Assembly: GCF_900573885.1 (NCBI RefSeq)
Contig: NZ_UPSE01000161.1
Location: forward strand, 186,001 to 250,000
Length of the DNA: 64,000 bases
Source: Pseudomonas viridiflava
GTDB taxonomy: Bacteria > Pseudomonadota > Gammaproteobacteria > Pseudomonadales > Pseudomonadaceae
Reading direction: 5' to 3'
Part shown: piece after piece, positions 57,085 to 64,000 of the stretch
Position numbering within the stretch: the stretch's first letter is position 1
Layout of the letters: each line of letters opens with the position of its first letter
Translations under genes and position numbers: made by a program
The notes under the pieces: model-generated
The model's input: the letters and a program-made list of their open reading frames with translations, nothing else
Told to the model about the DNA's origin: nothing
The model's database searches: none

Positions 57085-58908
57085 GTGCGCCTCTCCCCGC
57101 TTGTCGCCCTGCTCACCTCCTTGCTCGTGCCGTTCCATGCCGTCGCCGGCCTGTTTGGCAAAGACGGCCCGGCGCTGAGTGTGGAGCGCGATGTCAGCCA
57201 GTACCTCGACTGGAACACCGGCATGCAGCGCGAGCGGGTGACGTACGTCCTGCGCATGAATGGCCGCAAGCTCAGTGACGAAACCATCACCAAGGCCGTG
57301 GGAGCGAAGGAAGACAAGTTCTACGCCACCAATGTCTTCGCCGCCATCAGCGCCGGGCCCAACGATGCCTTGGTGCTTTACGGCTCCAACGGGCTGTACA
57401 GCCTCGCCACCCTGCACGTTGAAGGCAAAACCTTGAGCGGCAAAACGCTGCTCAATGAGGTGACACAAAACTGGTTCACCGACGCGCGCATGGCCGGGTG
57501 GGCGTCGGTGCAGCAGGAAGGTCACCTGCACCTGGTGCAGCTCAACCCCGTGAAAGTGGTGGATGTGGGGCCGGGCGTGTTGCTGGATGTGCGCGGCGAT
57601 ATCGCCTTGTTGGCGAATGAAGGCTACCGCGGGCCGCAATCGACCATCCGCGCCGTCAGCATCGGCCAGGGCAAACAAGTGGCCGAGGTGTCGCTGCCCA
57701 CTGCCTGCTTTGCGCTGCCGCGATTCGAGTTCACCCACCCGGCGGTGTATGGCGACATGGAAAAGTCGTCGCTGGACGTGTTGCTATTCAAAGACGGCCC
57801 GGCCTGGTTCGACGCCAACTTCACGCTCACGACCGGCGCCACGCCGACGTTGCAGCTCAAAAGCACCCAGCAGTTGCCCAGACCCTCGGTTGAACGCTGG
57901 TACGTGGCGCTTCGCGAGCCGGACCTCGGGCGCCCGCCACGGACGCCGGAAGAGGTGGACTACGCGTCTACACCGTCCTTTGAAAACGACGACGACACCA
58001 TCGACCCCGAGCCGGTCGCCTGCGCGGGCATCAACCCGAATCCGGGCATCGATGTCGGCAAAGCGCCGTACCCGACGCAAACGATCATGGCCGAAGACCT
58101 GTGCCTGGGCGACGACCTGCCCGGGATTACCGAGGCCATGCGCAAGCAGCGCTGCGTGTTGCCGGCCACCACCAAGGTGATCACCAAAGCGGCGCAATGG
58201 CAGCTGGAAGAGGTGCGCTTCGCCTATCGCCCGCAGAGTGGCAAGGCGCCGATCGAGCAGTTGGTTTACCAGTTGCGTGAAGGCAAGCAGGTGCACCGCG
58301 CCATTGCCGGCGCCCTGGGTGACGACCTGCGCTTGCGCGAAGTGGCGATAACCGGTGAGGGCCAGGCGCTGATCAAGGCGCGCGGCGAGGGCGCGTACGA
58401 GCTGTTCCGGCTGTCTTCAGCACCTGATGGCAAGCGGCTGCTGGAATTTCTCGACACCGTGCCGTATCCGGCCACCCCGTTCGATACCAGCAAACCCGGC
58501 TGGGTGTACCAGCGCAGCGCGGGCTTTTTAATGAAGACCCAGCCGTTCGGCTTCGAGCGAATCGGCAAGGGCTTGCTCGACGTGCGCGGCAATGAGCTGC
58601 TGTATTACTACCGCGACTACGACACCGAAGAGCTGGTGCTGCTCAGCAAGCCATTCCAGCCGGAGCCGCAAGACCGCGAAACCGCCGATGACGCACCGCG
58701 TCTGACCCTGAGTGCCAAGTGCCGCATGGACGACGACCCGTACTGGGAGTTTGCCGTTCCGCCTGTGAACGCCACGCTGGCGCAGTCCGCCGCCTGGTTC
58801 AGCCGCCACTTCGATTACACGAACGGTAAGGCTGGCAGCATTGTCCTACGTAAAGATCATCAACTGCGCGTGAAGCGCGGCTGCGTTTCTGATGGCGGCA
58901 AGAACTAA
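57085..58908 (+). CDS. Large secreted protein, unknown function
   Basis: 607 residues with a signal peptide (LLVPFHAVAG). The rest is soluble, beta-rich, and contains repeats of a propeller-like nature (DALVLYGSNGLYSLATLHVEGK, GVLLDVRGDIALLAN, LLDVRGNELLYYYRDYDTEELVLLSKP). Six Cys residues, some in a tight run (CAGINPNPG, CLGDDLPG, KQRCVLPA), suggest disulfides formed by DsbA. I do not recognise a named domain. It is followed 95 bases later by the Tim44-like gene in the same direction. GTG is the start codon. Confidence 0.85.
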   Translation: MRLSPLVALLTSLLVPFHAVAGLFGKDGPALSVERDVSQYLDWNTGMQRERVTYVLRMNGRKLSDETITKAVGAKEDKFYATNVFAAISAGPNDALVLYGSNGLYSLATLHVEGKTLSGKTLLNEVTQNWFTDARMAGWASVQQEGHLHLVQLNPVKVVDVGPGVLLDVRGDIALLANEGYRGPQSTIRAVSIGQGKQVAEVSLPTACFALPRFEFTHPAVYGDMEKSSLDVLLFKDGPAWFDANFTLTTGATPTLQLKSTQQLPRPSVERWYVALREPDLGRPPRTPEEVDYASTPSFENDDDTIDPEPVACAGINPNPGIDVGKAPYPTQTIMAEDLCLGDDLPGITEAMRKQRCVLPATTKVITKAAQWQLEEVRFAYRPQSGKAPIEQLVYQLREGKQVHRAIAGALGDDLRLREVAITGEGQALIKARGEGAYELFRLSSAPDGKRLLEFLDTVPYPATPFDTSKPGWVYQRSAGFLMKTQPFGFERIGKGLLDVRGNELLYYYRDYDTEELVLLSKPFQPEPQDRETADDAPRLTLSAKCRMDDDPYWEFAVPPVNATLAQSAAWFSRHFDYTNGKAGSIVLRKDHQLRVKRGCVSDGGKN

Positions 58909-59003
58909 ACGGCATAAATCCGGAAACATTCTGCTGCTGGTCTTCACCGTTCACCGTGTGCAACATGGCGCGCGTTGAGTCCTTATAAAGAGAGTTGCGA
59001 ACC

Positions 59004-59873
59004 ATGAAACGTTTCATCAGCCTGGCCATGATGCTTTGCGTCGCGTTGACGCTCAGCCTCGACGCCAATGCAAAGCGCATGGGCGGCGGTAAATCGTTCG
59101 GCTCCGCGCCAACCCATCAAACCCGCCAAGCCACCCCGCCTGCCAGCCAGGCTGCTGCACCGGGCAAAGCTGCTCCGGCTGCCGCTGCTACCAGTGGCGC
59201 GTCCCGTTGGTTGGGCCCATTGGCCGGTCTGGCCGCTGGCGGCCTGCTGGCTTCGATGTTTATGGGCGACGGCTTCCAGGGCATGCAGATCTTCGACTTC
59301 CTGATCATTGCCCTGATCGCCTTCGTGATCTTCCGCTTCATCGCCGCGCGTCGCCGTCAGCAGAACGCTGGCCAGCCAGCCGCTGCCGGTGGTTACGCGC
59401 CGATGCAACGTGAAATGCCGGTGAATCAGCCGGTTGCTCCGGCCAGCAACTCGATTTTCGGCGGTGGCAGCTCGGCTGCAGCAGCGCCGGTTATCAACGC
59501 ACCGAGCTGGTTTAACGAGCAGCGCTTTGTCGAAGCCGGCAAAGAGCACTTCATGGCCCTGCAACAGCACTGGGACGCGGCGGAGATGGACAAGATCGCC
59601 GAATTCGTGACCCCGCAGATGCTCAGCTTCCTGAAGGCCGAGCGTGACGAATTGGGCGAGGGCTTCCAGTCCACTTACGTGGAAGAACTGCAGGCTCAGC
59701 TCGACGGTATCGATGAGCTGGCGGACAAAACCGTCGCCACGCTGACCTTCCGCGGCATCGTCAAGACTTCGCGTTTTGACCAGGGCGAAGCCTTCAGCGA
59801 AAGCTGGCGCATGGAGCGGGCCAACAGCGAGAACGCACCCTGGCTGGTGGCGGGCATCCGTCAGAACAGCTAA
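59004..59873 (+). CDS. Tim44-like domain protein
   Basis: 289 residues: signal peptide or first helix (FISLAMMLCVALTLSLDANAK), a Gly/Ala/Ser linker, a membrane helix (LGPLAGLAAGGLLASMFMG and FDFLIIALIAFVIFRFIAARRRQ), then the Tim44 domain (PSWFNEQRFVEAGKEHFMALQQHWDAAEMDKIAEFV, VATLTFRGIVKTSRFDQGEAF). In bacteria such proteins are inner-membrane anchored with unknown role. It starts at ATG 59004. Strong terminator at 59899-59924. Confidence 0.9.
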   Translation: MKRFISLAMMLCVALTLSLDANAKRMGGGKSFGSAPTHQTRQATPPASQAAAPGKAAPAAAATSGASRWLGPLAGLAAGGLLASMFMGDGFQGMQIFDFLIIALIAFVIFRFIAARRRQQNAGQPAAAGGYAPMQREMPVNQPVAPASNSIFGGGSSAAAAPVINAPSWFNEQRFVEAGKEHFMALQQHWDAAEMDKIAEFVTPQMLSFLKAERDELGEGFQSTYVEELQAQLDGIDELADKTVATLTFRGIVKTSRFDQGEAFSESWRMERANSENAPWLVAGIRQNS

Positions 59874-59898
59874 ACCGTCGCCGCATAGCAATAGTAAA

Positions 59899-59924
59899 AA
59901 ACCCGGGCTTGCCCGGGTTTTTTC
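59899..59924 (+). terminator. Terminator of the Tim44-like gene
   Basis: AACCCGGGC-TT-GCCCGGGTT followed by a run of T; stem of 8-9 GC-rich pairs. Confidence 0.93.
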
Positions 59925-60001
59925 GTTAACGGCCAGATAGTTTTTTTCTACCCGCCAGCTACTGTATAAAGCCCATCCCCATTGCCCGAGGAGAGCCCGC
60001 C

Positions 60002-60409
60002 ATGGAAGAAGTGATCGACGAGCTGCGTGAGCTCAACGAGAAGGTGCCAGTGCCCCTGGAGCTGCCGGATGAAGAGCTGCTGGTGGAAATCGAAGAACAG
60101 CTGCTCATCAACATTCCATTCGAATTCCGCGAGTTTCTGCTCAAAGTCAGCGACGTGGTTTACGGGCGCCTGGAGCCAGTGACCGTCACCGACCCGCAAT
60201 CGCACACCTACTTGCCGGAAGTGGCCTCGGTGGCCTGGTCGCTCGGCGTGCCGCGCGAGCTGATTCCGCTGTGCGAAGACAAGGGCAACTACTACTGCGT
60301 CGAACTCGACGGCACCGTGTTGCTGTGGGACGGCGACGAAGAAGACCTCACCGACGAAAGCTGGGACTCGGTGTGGAAGTGGGCGCGTGAGGTGTGGCTG
60401 GAGAGTTGA
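60002..60409 (+). CDS. SMI1/KNR4 (SUKH-1) family protein
   Basis: 135 residues: VPVPLELPDEELLVEIEEQLLINIPFEFREFLLKVSDV is the SUKH-1 opening, with WDGDEEDLTDESWDSVWKWAREVW at the end. Such proteins are often immunity proteins in polymorphic-toxin loci, but no toxin gene is near. The gene seems conserved as a stand-alone housekeeping-type SUKH in Pseudomonas. Acidic. Ribosome site GAGGAG upstream. Confidence 0.85.
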   Translation: MEEVIDELRELNEKVPVPLELPDEELLVEIEEQLLINIPFEFREFLLKVSDVVYGRLEPVTVTDPQSHTYLPEVASVAWSLGVPRELIPLCEDKGNYYCVELDGTVLLWDGDEEDLTDESWDSVWKWAREVWLES

Positions 60410-60442
60410 TTGGTTGTTGGGTTGGCAGATGCGCTCGGCTGG

Positions 60443-60636
60443 ATAGATTCCGAATCGTCGGACCGCCGCCTTCCCTAGGATGACGGGAAACCCAACACAT
60501 ACACCCGTCATCCTCGCGAAGGCGGGGATCCAGTATTTCGGACCTGGCGGCTATTTCCCTGGCGCGTCCAAGACAGCGCCTGACTAACGATTCTGGATTC
60601 CGAATCGTCGGACCGCCGCCTTCGCGGGAATGACGG
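60443..60636. repeat. Second copies of the MITE-like repeat
   Basis: A right arm (60443-60486) and a complete unit (60506-60636). The left arm CGTCATCCTCGCGAAGGCGG equals that of the 49.9-50.2 kb array, but the core (GGACCTGGCGGCTATTTCCC...) is different. Both right arms carry the 15-bp insertion CGAATCGTCGGACCG (60451-60465 and 60601-60615), as at 50124-50138. Confidence 0.9.
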
Positions 60637-61294
60637 ATGTCCCCAACTGCACCCCCTCCAGCTCCAGCAAATTCAGCAAAAAATTCCCGAAATACGTCAG
60701 GTCCTGCTCCATCGCCGCCCGAGCTGCCTTGCCGTCCCCGGCCTGCAGCGCTTTCAGCGCGTCGTCGTGAAAGTCGTTCAGGCGCAGCGACAGATCCGCT
60801 TCGGTAAACAGCCGGTTAAAGAACGGCCCCACTTGCAGCCACAGGCTTTCGATCTGGCGCAGCAGAATGGGGTTGCGGCAGGCGGTGTACAGCGTCAGGT
60901 GAAACTGGCTGTTGTCGTTGAGGTAAGCCTGCACATCACGACGCTCCAGCGCGCTTTCCATTCGCTCGACGCAGCCTTGCAGCACGGCCAGTTCATCGGC
61001 ACTGAGCTGGCCGGCGGCAAGTTCCACAGCCAGCCCTTCCAGGGCCAGACGCACCTGAAAAATATGCAGAAAGCGTTCACGGGTCATGGCCGGTACCCGC
61101 AACGAGCGCTGCGGTTCGCCCTCCAGGGCGCCTTCGGCTACCAGTCGTTGCAGGGCAGCACGCACGGGCATGGGGCTGGTGCCGAGTGCGGCGGCGAGGT
61201 CGCGGATTTTCAGGCGCTCGCCGGGTTTGAATTGCCCGGCCAAGAGCCCGGCGCGCAGTTGCTGGTAAAGCAGGTCCTGGAGGTTCTCGGCCAT
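60584..61294 (-). CDS. GntR/FadR-type regulator (FCD domain)
   Basis: 236 residues: winged helix (LLAGQFKPGERLKIRDLAAALGTSPMPVRAALQRLVAEGAL) and the all-helical FCD ligand domain with metal ligands likely in FHLTLYTACRN and FHDDALKAL. The last 16 residues (PAKAAVRRFGIQNR) and the stop codon are encoded by the right arm of the MITE-like repeat, so the natural C-terminus was probably nearer LLNLLELEG. It is divergent from the aminotransferase/glutamine-synthetase operon; a TGTGATCACA pair between them is its likely operator. Confidence 0.9.
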   Translation of the reverse strand: MAENLQDLLYQQLRAGLLAGQFKPGERLKIRDLAAALGTSPMPVRAALQRLVAEGALEGEPQRSLRVPAMTRERFLHIFQVRLALEGLAVELAAGQLSADELAVLQGCVERMESALERRDVQAYLNDNSQFHLTLYTACRNPILLRQIESLWLQVGPFFNRLFTEADLSLRLNDFHDDALKALQAGDGKAARAAMEQDLTYFGNFLLNLLELEGVQLGTSVIPAKAAVRRFGIQNR

Positions 61295-61300
61295 GGGGCG

Positions 61301-61363
61301 TTACTCGGCCAGAACCGGCGGCGCCGGCAGTTGGTTCAGGGTGAGGCTGCAGTCGTGGGTCAT
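61301..61363 (-). CDS. 20-codon ORF in the leader of the GntR gene
   Basis: ATG at 61363 to TAA at 61301 gives MTHDCSLTLNQLPAPPVLAE, ending 6 bases before the GntR start codon. The stop is close enough for translational coupling. The ribosome site (GGAACC) is weak, so expression is uncertain. It could be a leader peptide; no similarity is recognised. Confidence 0.4.
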   Translation of the reverse strand: MTHDCSLTLNQLPAPPVLAE

Positions 61364-61387
61364 GAGGGTTCCAATGTTTTTGGATAT

Positions 61388-61460
61388 CCGTGATCACAAA
61401 CTGTATAAATTTCGCCTGAAATGCGCAATAAGGACTTCGCTTGACACAACTGTGATCACA
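61388..61460. promoter_or_regulatory. Pair of TGTGATCACA sites, putative GntR operator, with TTGACA box
   Basis: GTGATCAC at 61390-61397 and TGTGATCACA at 61451-61460 share GTGATCACAAA and are 62 bases apart centre to centre. The second site lies just behind TTGACA (61441-61446), so repressor binding would block transcription of the aminotransferase gene. This is a classic arrangement for an FCD-GntR repressor. Confidence 0.7.
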
Positions 61461-61497
61461 AATCAGCATGTGCGAATTATCCAACGAGACGTTTCCC

Positions 61498-62898
61498 ATG
61501 ACTGCCAGTGGCATCAGTGACCGCGTAATCGAACAATTTGCCGCCCAGGAGCGTGCGCGTTTTCTCGCCGAGAATCCCAAGTCCGTTGCCCTCGCCGAAC
61601 GGGCACGCGGTTCGTTGTTTGGCGGTGTGCCGATGCACTGGATGAGCGATTGGTCGACGCCTTCGCCACTGTTTGTCAGCCGCGCGCAGGGCGCCCGGTT
61701 TTATGATGTCGACGGCCATGAGTACGTGGATTTCTGCCTTGGCGATACCGGCAGTATGTTTGGCCATTCGCCCGCCCCAATTGCCCGCGCACTGGCCGAG
61801 CAGGGCGCCAACGGCCTGACCACCATGCTGCCCGGCGAAGACGCCGTGGTAGTCGGCGAATTGCTGGCCGAGCGCTTCGGCTTGCCCTATTGGCAAGTGG
61901 CGACCACCGCCACCGACGCCAACCGCTTTGTGGTGCGCTGGGCCCGCGCAATCACCCAGCGCAAAACCTTGCTGGTGTTCGACGGCTGCTACCACGGCAC
62001 CGTCGATGACGTGATGGTGCGCTGCCAGGACGGCCGCACCGTGCACCGCCCCGGTTTGCTGGGCCAAGCGTATGACCTCACCGAACACAGCCGCAGCGTG
62101 CCGTTCAACGACCTCGCCGCCTTGGAAGCGGCGCTGCAACGCGAAGACGTCGCCGCCGTGCTCTGCGAACCGGCGATGACCAACATCGGCATGGTGCTGC
62201 CCGCGCCGGGCTATCTGGCCAAGCTTCGCGAGCTCACGCGCCGTTACGGCACGCTGCTGATCATTGATGAAACCCACACCATTTCCACCGGCCCTGGCGG
62301 CTGCACCCGTGTGTGGAACCTGGAGCCAGACTTCATCACCCTCGGCAAACCCATTGCCGGCGGCGTGCCGTGTTCGGTGTATGGCTGCACCGCCGCCATG
62401 GCCCAGGCCATGATCGAGGCGCGCAGCCGCGCCAGCAGTCACGGCCAAAGCCACGGCCACAGCGGCATGGGCACCACGTTGTCAGCCAATGCGCTGGCGA
62501 TGCACTGCATGCGCGTCAACCTTCAAGAGGTAATGACTGAACGCGCCTACGCCCACATGTTGCCGCTGGCCGAGCGCCTGGCGCAGGGCTTTGCCGCGCT
62601 GATCGGCAAGCACCAGCTGGCCTGGTCGGTGACGCAGTTGGGCGCGCGCTGCGAGTTCCAGTTCTGCACGCGCTTGCCCACAACCGGCGCTGAAGCCGAA
62701 GCGGCGTTTCACGATGCCCTGCAAATGGCCCTGCACCTGTACCTGATCAACCGCGGCATTCTGATCACGCCGTTCCACAACATGACCTTGTGCTGCCCGG
62801 ACACCACGGCCGCTGACGTCGACCGCCTGCTCGCCACCCTCGATCAGGCCCTTACCGAATTGCTGGCACTGCCCGGCGCTCGCGAAGAGAGCAGGTAA
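61498..62898 (+). CDS. Class III aminotransferase (GSA-aminomutase-like)
   Basis: 466 residues from MTASGISDRVIEQFA. PLP enzyme with LGKPIAGGVPCSVYG carrying the PLP lysine, and IIDETHTISTGPGG (Asp-Glu cofactor site), DGCYHGTVDDV and PGEDAVVVGELLAERFGLPYWQV. Similar to glutamate-1-semialdehyde aminomutases and to omega-amino-acid:pyruvate aminotransferases; the substrate is unknown. It overlaps the start of the GS-like gene by one base (TAATG), so they form an operon. Confidence 0.9.
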   Translation: MTASGISDRVIEQFAAQERARFLAENPKSVALAERARGSLFGGVPMHWMSDWSTPSPLFVSRAQGARFYDVDGHEYVDFCLGDTGSMFGHSPAPIARALAEQGANGLTTMLPGEDAVVVGELLAERFGLPYWQVATTATDANRFVVRWARAITQRKTLLVFDGCYHGTVDDVMVRCQDGRTVHRPGLLGQAYDLTEHSRSVPFNDLAALEAALQREDVAAVLCEPAMTNIGMVLPAPGYLAKLRELTRRYGTLLIIDETHTISTGPGGCTRVWNLEPDFITLGKPIAGGVPCSVYGCTAAMAQAMIEARSRASSHGQSHGHSGMGTTLSANALAMHCMRVNLQEVMTERAYAHMLPLAERLAQGFAALIGKHQLAWSVTQLGARCEFQFCTRLPTTGAEAEAAFHDALQMALHLYLINRGILITPFHNMTLCCPDTTAADVDRLLATLDQALTELLALPGAREESR

Positions 62899-64000
62899 TG
62901 ACCATGGACTTTGCCAACATTCAGGAAGCCCACGATTTCCTCGCCGCCAACCCGCAGGTGCGCAGCATCGAAGTGTTCCTTATCGACAGCAACGGCGTGC
63001 CGCGGGGCAAGCTGTTGCACCGCGACGAGCTGCTGGCGATGTACGCCAACGGCCGGCCGCTGCCGAGCACCATTCTTGGCCTGACCATCAATGGCGACGA
63101 CGTCGAAGACACCGGTCTGGTCTGGGAAGTGGGCGACGCCGATTGCTGGACCTACCCGCTGCCCGGCAGCCTGACCCTGCAACCGTGGCGCACGCCGCCC
63201 ACCGGGCAGGTGCAAGTAAGCATGCACCCGCAGCAAGGCCTGCCCGCCGCCGTGGCCGATCCGCGTCATGTGTTGGTGAAGGTGATCGAGCGTTTGAAAG
63301 CGGATGGCTTTTATCCGGTGATGGCGGTGGAGCTGGAGTTTTACCTGCTCGATCGCGAGCGTGGCGAGAACGGTCGGCCGCTGCCGGCGCGCCAGGCGAA
63401 CGGCGCCCGCCCGCACGCCACTCAGGTGTACGGCGTGTACGAGCTGGAACAGTTGCAGCCGTTTTTGAATGACCTGTACGACGCGTGTGAAGCCCAAGGT
63501 TTGCCGGCGCGCACGGCCATTTCCGAGTACGCGCCCGGGCAGGTGGAAATTACCCTGGAACACCGCTTCGACGCGCTGCAAGCCATCGATGAGGGCGTGC
63601 GCTACAAGCGCCTGGTCAAGGGCGTGGCCAACAAACATGGCTTGCAGGCGTGCTTTATGGCCAAGCCATTTGGCGACCTGGCCGGCACCGGCATGCACAT
63701 GCACGTCAGCCTGGCTGACGCCGACGGCAATAACCTCTACGCCAGCGAGGATCCGGCCGGCACGCCGCTGTTGCGCCACTCCATCGGCGGCATGATGCAC
63801 ACGCTGCTCGATTCGCTTGCGCTGTTCTGCCCCAACGCCAACTCGTTCCGCCGCTTCCAGGCCAACAGCTATGCGCCGCTGGCGCTGACGTGGGGCATCA
63901 ATAACCGCACCGTGTCGCTGCGGGTTCCAGGCGGGCCGGCAGCGAGCCGGCATATCGAGCACCGCATTTGCGGCGCCGATGCCAACCCGTATCTGGCGGC
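62898..64000 (+). CDS. Glutamine synthetase-like gamma-glutamyl ligase, cut by window end
   Basis: ATG 62898 overlaps the aminotransferase stop. The translation is open to the window end (367 codons): MTMDFANIQEAHDFLAANPQ, VFLIDSNGVPRGK, MAVELEFYLLDRE (first metal Glu residues), SEYAPGQVEITLEH, GTGMHMHVSLAD (His), NSFRRFQANSYAP and NRTVSLRVPGGPAASRHIEHRI. This is the PuuA/SpuI-type glutamine-synthetase fold that gamma-glutamylates polyamines or other amines. Family length is about 450, so the last 80-90 residues lie outside. With the GntR and aminotransferase genes it suggests an amine catabolic operon. Confidence 0.92.
   Translation, partial: MTMDFANIQEAHDFLAANPQVRSIEVFLIDSNGVPRGKLLHRDELLAMYANGRPLPSTILGLTINGDDVEDTGLVWEVGDADCWTYPLPGSLTLQPWRTPPTGQVQVSMHPQQGLPAAVADPRHVLVKVIERLKADGFYPVMAVELEFYLLDRERGENGRPLPARQANGARPHATQVYGVYELEQLQPFLNDLYDACEAQGLPARTAISEYAPGQVEITLEHRFDALQAIDEGVRYKRLVKGVANKHGLQACFMAKPFGDLAGTGMHMHVSLADADGNNLYASEDPAGTPLLRHSIGGMMHTLLDSLALFCPNANSFRRFQANSYAPLALTWGINNRTVSLRVPGGPAASRHIEHRICGADANPYLA

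Noticed and set aside
60002-60409. Immunity gene of a polymorphic toxin system
   Set aside because: The SUKH protein has no toxin or delivery gene nearby, and looks like a stand-alone conserved gene.

Overview
The window is about 62-63% G+C chromosomal DNA from a Pseudomonas, most likely of the fluorescens/putida side of the genus. The evidence is the set of gene neighbourhoods: engB / ErsA-type small RNA / polA, thrB-znuA-zur-znuCB, metNIQ, coxBA-ctaG-coxC-SURF1-ctaA-cyoE-SCO1, a zwf with a divergent RpiR regulator, and uvrD. Pseudomonas-type REP palindromes and other dispersed repeats support this. Most of the window is ordinary core genome; accessory material is concentrated around 20.2-28.4 kb, 46.1-50.3 kb and 60.4-61.4 kb.

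Layout. 1-9 kb: folA (truncated by the window edge), a translationally coupled DUF2868 membrane protein and DUF3482 GTPase, a diguanylate cyclase overlapping an EEP-family nuclease/phosphatase, dsbA, cytochromes c4 and c5, engB. 8.8-12.4 kb: on the minus strand, an ErsA-type sRNA with a near-consensus AlgU promoter, and polA; then on the plus strand DUF2782. 12.4-17.4 kb: thrB, the zinc-uptake locus (znuA divergent from zur-znuC-znuB across a Zur box) and a lipoprotein. 17.6-20.2 kb: metN-metI-metQ. 20.2-21.5 kb: a class II Fic AMP-transferase gene preceded by three AT-rich direct repeats. 21.7-28.4 kb: a TetR gene divergent from a five-gene catabolic-looking operon: NylB-like amidase, orphan polyamine-type binding protein, TorF-like porin, secreted CocE/NonD hydrolase, secreted DUF3237 protein. 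This is the strongest candidate here for an undescribed pathway.

28.4-39.1 kb: a conserved protein of unknown role, then the complete aa3 cytochrome c oxidase and assembly cluster, into which a heme oxygenase (HemO/PigA type) and a DUF454 membrane protein are inserted between cyoE and SCO1. 39.1-44.3 kb: a REP doublet, zwf and its RpiR/HexR-like regulator around a TGTAGT-N3-ACTACA operator, glutaminase, and a MocR regulator. 44.3-46.1 kb: a PaiB-like FMN-binding protein and two GNAT acetyltransferases. 46.1-50.3 kb: a 14-bp tandem repeat, a dispersed structured Pseudomonas repeat, a large autotransporter, and an array of three MITE-like inverted-repeat elements. 50.3-59.9 kb: a short FimV-like LysM protein, a GGDEF/EAL/PAS membrane protein, uvrD, a large secreted protein of unknown role, a Tim44-like protein. 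60.0-64.0 kb: a SUKH (SMI1/KNR4) protein, more copies of the MITE-like repeat, a GntR/FadR-type regulator whose C-terminus runs into that repeat and which is preceded by a 20-codon ORF, a class III aminotransferase, and a glutamine-synthetase-family gene cut by the window end.

How the parts fit: the thiol-oxidation and cytochrome genes at 6-8 kb and the cox cluster serve the envelope and aerobic respiration; ZnuABC/Zur is a self-contained zinc homeostasis unit; MetNIQ imports methionine; zwf feeds the Entner-Doudoroff and oxidative pentose routes; the right-hand GntR/aminotransferase/GS-like group resembles gamma-glutamylation-type amine catabolism. All assignments rest on reading the translated sequences and on recalled family features; no database search was run.
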